The notes beneath the pieces were generated by a model. It made no database searches, had not been told where the DNA came from, and saw only the letters and a program-made list of their open reading frames with translations. Source: W0P28-013 sp963593685 (GTDB lineage: Bacteria > Bacteroidota > Bacteroidia > Bacteroidales > Paludibacteraceae). Taken from it: a stretch of 44,864 nucleotides of DNA. This document shows, piece after piece, positions 40,688-44,864 of the stretch. Where the stretch lies: positions 1 through 44,864 of the forward strand of contig CAVBBP010000017.1 in NCBI GenBank assembly GCA_963593685.1, read 5' to 3'. A program made the position numbers and the translations under genes. Within the stretch, counting starts at the first letter, position 1; each line of letters starts with the position of its first letter.

Positions 40688-43600
40688 CTACTTGCTTCTA
40701 ACAACAATTTTCTGCACCCTTTCGCCAACACGGACAATATAAACGCCCTTCAAAGAGCCATTGAGGCGTGTTACATCGCGGCCGAGCAGGTCGTAGATTT
40801 GGATGTCGCTATTGCAAACAATGCGGCCGTTTTCGGCGTGGAGTTCCAGCACTTCGGCCAACTGCATCGCTGTAACGGTTTGCTGCTCGAACGCCGCCGT
40901 TACCGTAACATCTGCGGCAGGCATAACGAATGAGTTGTCGTCTGCCACCGTGATGGTTTGTTTGTTGGTGTCGGTTACGGTGAGTTCGTCGAGGCTGTAA
41001 CCCATAGCGGGCGTGATGGTGAGCGTAACCGTTTTGCCAGCGGCGGCTGTGGTCTTATCGGCGGTAACTGTGCCATTTTCGGGCGTAGTAACCGTAACCG
41101 CATACTTTGCAACATCTTGCACAGGGCGAACGGACCACCCATAGCATCGGTAGTGGTAGCTCCTGTACGCACGGTACAAGTAGAAGTCCGCGCTCCATGC
41201 GTAGAGTGGGCGGCTTGTGTAGAGCGAACTCGACCAGTAGTAGCCGTAGCTGCCTACATTGACCGGACCACCGTCGCTGCGAAAACCAGCCGCAGGGAGA
41301 AAAATGGAGTTGCCGTTGGTTTTGCTCGCAACAATGTAGCCTGCTGCAACGCCTGTACCATCGTAGTCGTCGTCCCATATCCAGTTGCAGTTTTCGCGTA
41401 GTTCTTCCCATTCAGCATCGGTGGGCATGCGCCATTTTCCACCCCAGTTTACGGCTGCGGCATCGTCCTCGGCTTCGAGCGTGGTTAGGTCGTCGGTAAA
41501 GCCATCTTTACCACAACTGCTGTCGTTACAATATTTGGTCAGTGCATTGGCACTTGAGCCGTATTTGTAGGTTTCCCACGAGTAGGTTTCTTTTGGTTCG
41601 GTTTCGCCCCAAGCGTAGTAGTCGCCGTAGATTTCAGGTGCAGAGGCACCCACATTGCATGTAGCCCAAAGCAGACCGCTCGGCAAGTCAAGGTCCACCC
41701 ACTCTTTGGTGTCGGGTTTCTTGACGAAAGTAGCCGTTACTGTAACATCTGCGGCAGGCATAACGAATGAGTTGTCGTCTGCCACCGTGATGGTTTGTTT
41801 GTTGGTGTCGGTTACGGTGAGTTCGTCGAGGCTGTAACCCATAGCGGGCGTGATGGTGAGCGTAACCGTTTTGCCAGCGGCGGCCTCTGTCTTATCGGCG
41901 GTAACTGTGCCATTTTCGGGCGTAGTAACCGTAACTGCATACTTTGCAACATCTTGCACTGGGCGAACGGATTGACCAAAGCGGCGGATGTCGCTTTCCC
42001 TGTTCACATCGTCCGAGTCGAAGTACGCACGACACGCGCTGTTCGGACCGCCCGCGCCGAGCGAACTTGACCAGTAGCCGCCGTCGCTGCCTGCAAGGTA
42101 CAGGCCGTCGTCGCTGCGAAAGCCCGCCGCAGGGAGAAAAATGGAGTTGCCATTGGTCTTGCTCGCAACAATGCGACCTGCTATGCCTGTGCCATTATAG
42201 TCGGCCGTCCATATCCAGTCGCAGTTTTCGCGTAGTTCTTCCCATTCAGCATCGGTGGGCATGCGCCATTTTCCACCCCAGTTTACGGCTGCGGCATCGT
42301 CCTCGGCTTCGAGCGTGGTTAGGTCGTCGGTAAAGCCATCTTTACCACAACTGCTGTCGTTACAATATTTGGTCAGTGCATTGGCACTTGAGCCGTATTT
42401 GTAGGTTTCCCACGAGTAGGTTTCTTTTGGTTCGGTTTCGCCCCAAGCGTAGTAGTCGCCGTAGATTTCAGGTGCAGAGGCACCCACATTGCATGTAGCC
42501 CAAAGCAGACCGCTCGGCAAGTCAAGGTCCACCCACTCTTTGGTGTCGGGTTTCTTGACGAAAGTAGCCGTTACTGTAACATCTGCGGCAGGCATAACAA
42601 ACGAGTTGTCTTCTGCCACCGTGATGGTTTGTTTGTTGGCGTCGGTTACGGTGAGTTCGCCGAGTTCGTAGCCCGTAGTGGGCGTGATGGTGAGCGTAAC
42701 CTTGTCGCCGGTAGCGCACTGCTCAACATCGGACAGGAGCGTGCCGTTCGCCCCCGCAATGAGCGTTATGCCGAACTTAATATCCTGCACAAGGCGGACG
42801 GCATAGCCCTCGGAGCGAGGGAGGCGGGCCACACTCACTCCACTCGAGTAGCAGTTCAGGTAATATGCGTAGTTCGCGCTTTCTGGCGTAGCAGACCAAT
42901 AGTTGCCGTAGTCCTGCACAAGGTACATCTTAGACCTATCGCGAAATCCAGAAGCAGGTAAGAATACCGCACCAGCGGACTCTAATTGCTGCCACTCGGC
43001 GAGGGTAAAAGTTTGGTGGTCAGCATACGCTTGTATGCTAGAAGTGCTTGGAAAACCATGTGTAAATGTTACGCCCGCAGGAGCAGTCCAACTATCAGGC
43101 AAAAAGATAAGGCCATTGCTGTATTGCGAGCCATCGCTGTTAAGGTTAATACGCGCAACGCCCATCTTGTCGCTTGCATTGGGGCGGCGGTAGATAAGAT
43201 AATTCAACTCTTCGTAAGTGAGCGTGCGGTAGGTGTTACCGTCATCGATATTTTTGCCCCAATCCACAAAGTCGCCCGAGTAGTCGGAACTGCTTGTTGA
43301 GGTGCTGATACCCCACTTGGCTGTTTCGTTGTCGGCGCTCCAGCCGAAGAGGTCTATTTTGTAGGCAAGCGCACTTCCGCTTACATTGGCTTCGCCGATT
43401 ATATCAGTTTGATACTCGGCAAACGACCAAACGGTATCTTTGGTGGTCAGACCTGCACACTGCAAATTGCCCGACGAGAAATAGACTTGCTTGCCCGCCG
43501 CATTCACCGTGAACGGATGGGGAGTATATTGGGGTTCTATCCATTCAAATTCGGCAGTTACAGTTACCCCACCCATAGGCATAACGAATGTGTATTGAGC

Positions 43601-44410
43601 GGCCGCACCAGCAACGGCAGTGGTCGTTATCTCCGTCGTTCCCTGCATAACGCTGAAGCGTTGCATATAGTGCGGACTGGAAATAATGGTCAGCGTAACT
43701 GTTTCGCCGGCTGTGGCGCGTGTCTTGTCTGATTGGAGTTGCCCATTCTCAGACGCATCGAGGGTAATTGTGTAAATATCTTCTACTGGACGCACCGCCT
43801 GCCCATAGTAGCGAAAATTGTTGTTGTTTTCGGCTACACCAGTCGATGAAAACTGCACATAGTAGGCATCGCTCGGCGTGGTGTGGAGCGAACTCGACCA
43901 ATAGTAGCCATCGTCTGGCCACTGGGTTTCGCTGTTATAGCCAAACCCTGTTACAGGCAGAAAAATGGTGTTGCCATTGGTGGCGGTTATGGTGTAGCCT
44001 TTTACATTGGTGTTGTTGTAGTTGTCTGTCCACTTCCAAGTGCATTTCGTTTTTAGTTCCTGCCACTCGGCATAGGTGGGCGTGCGCCACTTCTTGCCCC
44101 AATTTTTTGTGGCGGCATCGTCGGCGGCCTCGAGCGTGGCCCGATTGTCCACCGTGCCATAGCCGCTGTTGGTGCAATATTTGGTCATAGCGTTGTAGGC
44201 TGTGCCATACTGGTAAGTACTCCACGAGTAAGTACCCTTCGTGGTGGTTTCGCCCCACGCATAGCGATTGCCCGCGCCAGTGGGGGCAGACGCACCCACA
44301 TTGTAGGTTGCCCACCGCACACTCAGCCCCAAATCGACCGAGGTGTAACTGTCAGCTGCCACAGAGAGCGCAAAGGCTGCCGCAAACAACAAAAGAGCAG
44401 ATTTTTTCAT
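40688..44410 (-). CDS. Secreted 1240-residue multi-FISUMP surface protein with T9SS signal
   Basis: Signal peptide (KKSALLLFAAAFALSVAA). The ATG at 44410 is preferred to a TTG at 44416. Domains, in residues: FISUMP 1 (~22-212); InlB-like repeat (~215-290); a DUF1566/FISUMP-like domain (~297-545); InlB-like repeat (~548-618); FISUMP 3 (~626-820); repeat (~825-897); FISUMP 4 (~904-1098); repeat (~1103-1175); C-terminal type A sorting domain (~1182-1240, DIQIYDLLGRDVTRLNG ... GVYIVRVGERVQKIVV). FISUMP 3 and 4 with their repeats are a tandem 834-bp duplication whose backbones are nearly identical but whose C-terminal islands (between GFR and SVRPV) differ at most codons. Likely exported by T9SS and displayed at the surface as a binding protein. 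The last codons (AGA AGC AAG TAG) belong to the AGTAGCAAG repeat. Confidence 0.8.
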   Translation of the reverse strand: MKKSALLLFAAAFALSVAADSYTSVDLGLSVRWATYNVGASAPTGAGNRYAWGETTTKGTYSWSTYQYGTAYNAMTKYCTNSGYGTVDNRATLEAADDAATKNWGKKWRTPTYAEWQELKTKCTWKWTDNYNNTNVKGYTITATNGNTIFLPVTGFGYNSETQWPDDGYYWSSSLHTTPSDAYYVQFSSTGVAENNNNFRYYGQAVRPVEDIYTITLDASENGQLQSDKTRATAGETVTLTIISSPHYMQRFSVMQGTTEITTTAVAGAAAQYTFVMPMGGVTVTAEFEWIEPQYTPHPFTVNAAGKQVYFSSGNLQCAGLTTKDTVWSFAEYQTDIIGEANVSGSALAYKIDLFGWSADNETAKWGISTSTSSSDYSGDFVDWGKNIDDGNTYRTLTYEELNYLIYRRPNASDKMGVARINLNSDGSQYSNGLIFLPDSWTAPAGVTFTHGFPSTSSIQAYADHQTFTLAEWQQLESAGAVFLPASGFRDRSKMYLVQDYGNYWSATPESANYAYYLNCYSSGVSVARLPRSEGYAVRLVQDIKFGITLIAGANGTLLSDVEQCATGDKVTLTITPTTGYELGELTVTDANKQTITVAEDNSFVMPAADVTVTATFVKKPDTKEWVDLDLPSGLLWATCNVGASAPEIYGDYYAWGETEPKETYSWETYKYGSSANALTKYCNDSSCGKDGFTDDLTTLEAEDDAAAVNWGGKWRMPTDAEWEELRENCDWIWTADYNGTGIAGRIVASKTNGNSIFLPAAGFRSDDGLYLAGSDGGYWSSSLGAGGPNSACRAYFDSDDVNRESDIRRFGQSVRPVQDVAKYAVTVTTPENGTVTADKTEAAAGKTVTLTITPAMGYSLDELTVTDTNKQTITVADDNSFVMPAADVTVTATFVKKPDTKEWVDLDLPSGLLWATCNVGASAPEIYGDYYAWGETEPKETYSWETYKYGSSANALTKYCNDSSCGKDGFTDDLTTLEAEDDAAAVNWGGKWRMPTDAEWEELRENCNWIWDDDYDGTGVAAGYIVASKTNGNSIFLPAAGFRSDGGPVNVGSYGYYWSSSLYTSRPLYAWSADFYLYRAYRSYHYRCYGWSVRPVQDVAKYAVTVTTPENGTVTADKTTAAAGKTVTLTITPAMGYSLDELTVTDTNKQTITVADDNSFVMPAADVTVTAAFEQQTVTAMQLAEVLELHAENGRIVCNSDIQIYDLLGRDVTRLNGSLKGVYIVRVGERVQKIVVRSK
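41135..41278 (-). other. Candidate DGR variable region, FISUMP 4
   Basis: Encodes a Tyr/Ser/Arg-rich stretch (YTSRPLYAWSADFYLYRAYR and onward) between GFR and SVRPV. Against the island at 41972-42115 about 35 of 48 codons differ; constant codons are TTC, AGG, GGC-AGC, TCC-GTT-CGC. Variable codons are mainly NNC/NNT. Confidence 0.6.
41972..42115 (-). other. Candidate DGR variable region, FISUMP 3
   Basis: Encodes GAGGPNSACRAYFDSDDVNR and onward between GFR and SVRPV, with Asp/Ser/Arg/Gly in place of the Tyr-rich residues of the neighbour copy. The flanking DNA is nearly identical to that copy. Confidence 0.6.
42795..42952 (-). other. Possible fourth variable island (domain 2)
   Basis: GNYWSATPESANYAYYLNCY followed by a Ser/Arg-rich run and GYAVRLVQD has the form of the C-terminal island of DGR target proteins in gut Bacteroidales, but there is no second copy in the window to compare with, and fewer codons are NNC. 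Confidence 0.3.
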
Positions 44411-44864
44411 ACGCAAATTAGTGTGAAAGTTTGTAAAGTTTATAAAGTCTATAAAGTGTGTAAAGTGGAAAGTTTTGGTTGATCAGTTGATTGGTTGATC
44501 GGTTGATTGGTCGTTGAAAAGTTGATGAGTTTAACGAATTGGTAAAGGCTTTTTAATTTCTAGTTTCTGGTTTTTCAAAATTGCTTGCCGCAATTTTTGT
44601 TTCTAAGTTTCTAATTTCAGATTGTTGAATAGATATTTTAACAACTTGATTACCAATTATTTAATTAAACTTTGCGGCATTATTGATTCCGACTCGGCAT
44701 TGGGTGGCGAGTGTCAAAAATCAGGTTTTGCGTTTCGAAAAAGCGGCATCACTGTCTGAGCGAAGCGAGTTTGATGACGCCGAAACCCAAACCGCCAATT
44801 TTTGGCAACGCTCGCGCCCCTGCCGCGACTTTTCTTTAATTCTTGATTTTGCTCACGCTCGGCA
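44411..44864 (-). repeat. Leader block of modules before the FISUMP gene, running to the window edge
   Basis: On the minus strand, nearest the ATG: TTTCACACTAATTTGCGT, ACTTTATAAACTTTAC strings, the GTTAAAC + ATCAACCA module (44478-44542), AGAAACTAGAAATTA, a TTGCGGCAAGCAATTTT hairpin, and AATTAAATAATTGG strings. From 44700 to the edge there is GC-rich sequence with GAGCGAAGCGAG and GCTCACGCTCGGCA, possibly the start of a relative of the 62-bp element. No gene is seen. Confidence 0.6.

Larger units (their letters stand above)
40890..42560 (-). repeat. Tandem 834-bp direct repeat inside the FISUMP gene
   Basis: Two units offset by 834 bases (278 codons). Bases 41391-41762 and 42225-42596 are identical apart from the last few; 40893-41130 and 41731-41970 differ at only about five positions. 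In between, the islands at 41135-41278 and 41972-42115 share only about 60% of bases by eye. Confidence 0.85.

Noticed and set aside
1..44864. A reverse transcriptase, Avd gene or template repeat of a DGR within the window
   Set aside because: I looked for a YxDD-type reverse transcriptase among all proteins and for an AAC-rich copy of the FISUMP island in the gaps; none was seen, so the DGR proposal depends on a remote locus.

Overview
The window reads as a chromosomal contig from an anaerobic, gut- or rumen-type member of the Bacteroidales. The evidence is the gene content (Bacteroidetes LptE, GldF, DUF4294, type IX secretion C-terminal signals, FISUMP surface proteins, a surE / small membrane protein / lpxB cluster), the near absence of Shine-Dalgarno sites, and several promoters of the Bacteroidetes form TTTG-N19/20-TAnnTTTG. 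No rRNA, tRNA, CRISPR array, prophage core, transposase or reverse transcriptase gene is visible. Layout: 0.2-6.7 kb holds an LptE-like lipoprotein, a secreted OB-fold protein with a C-terminal sorting domain, a DUF4294 protein, and an overlapping pair of outer-membrane barrel genes. 7-11.7 kb holds an MFS sugar-type transporter divergent from tsaC, then lon. 11.8-13.7 kb is accessory: short repeats, a probable unannotated small RNA with its own promoter and terminator, a 206-bp inverted-repeat element, and a lipoprotein with a FISUMP domain. 13.7-18.1 kb has a Na/Pi symporter, a Ca/Na antiporter, a doubtful small secreted protein and a viroplasmin-type RNase H. 18.2-19.1 kb is a YtxH / holin-like / small-protein operon. 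19.3-27.2 kb has acyl-CoA ligase, rnc, an M16 peptidase, a PagL-like lipid A deacylase and gldF. 27.4-33.1 kb has surE, a small membrane gene, lpxB, a beta-propeller and PKD-type lipoprotein pair resembling corrinoid-uptake accessories, and a DciA-like gene. 33.5-36.9 kb has an aldehyde dehydrogenase, a GH25 lysozyme, gcvH and folK. 37-44.4 kb is a second accessory region: a lipoprotein resembling leukocidin / Vibrio cytolysin pore formers, two tandem membrane-anchored paralogues, and a 1240-residue secreted multi-FISUMP protein. Two things stand out. First, the FISUMP domains of the lipoprotein at 12.7 kb and of the giant protein at 40.7-44.4 kb carry hypervariable islands in which most changing codons end in C or T and differ in the first two bases, while flanking DNA is almost identical. 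This is the footprint expected of diversity-generating retroelement (DGR) targets; the reverse transcriptase and template would have to lie outside the window. Second, the intergenic regions are built from a small vocabulary of recurring short modules in a recurring order: stop-adjacent AGTAGCAAG / GAGGAATTAGGA strings, palindromes, AGAAACTAGAAATTAG strings, then an AATGCGTTAAAC + ATCAACCA-type string directly before start codons, always in coding orientation. Much of the remaining gene content concerns the envelope (LPS assembly and remodelling, outer-membrane barrels, secreted peptidase and lysozyme, surface lipoproteins).
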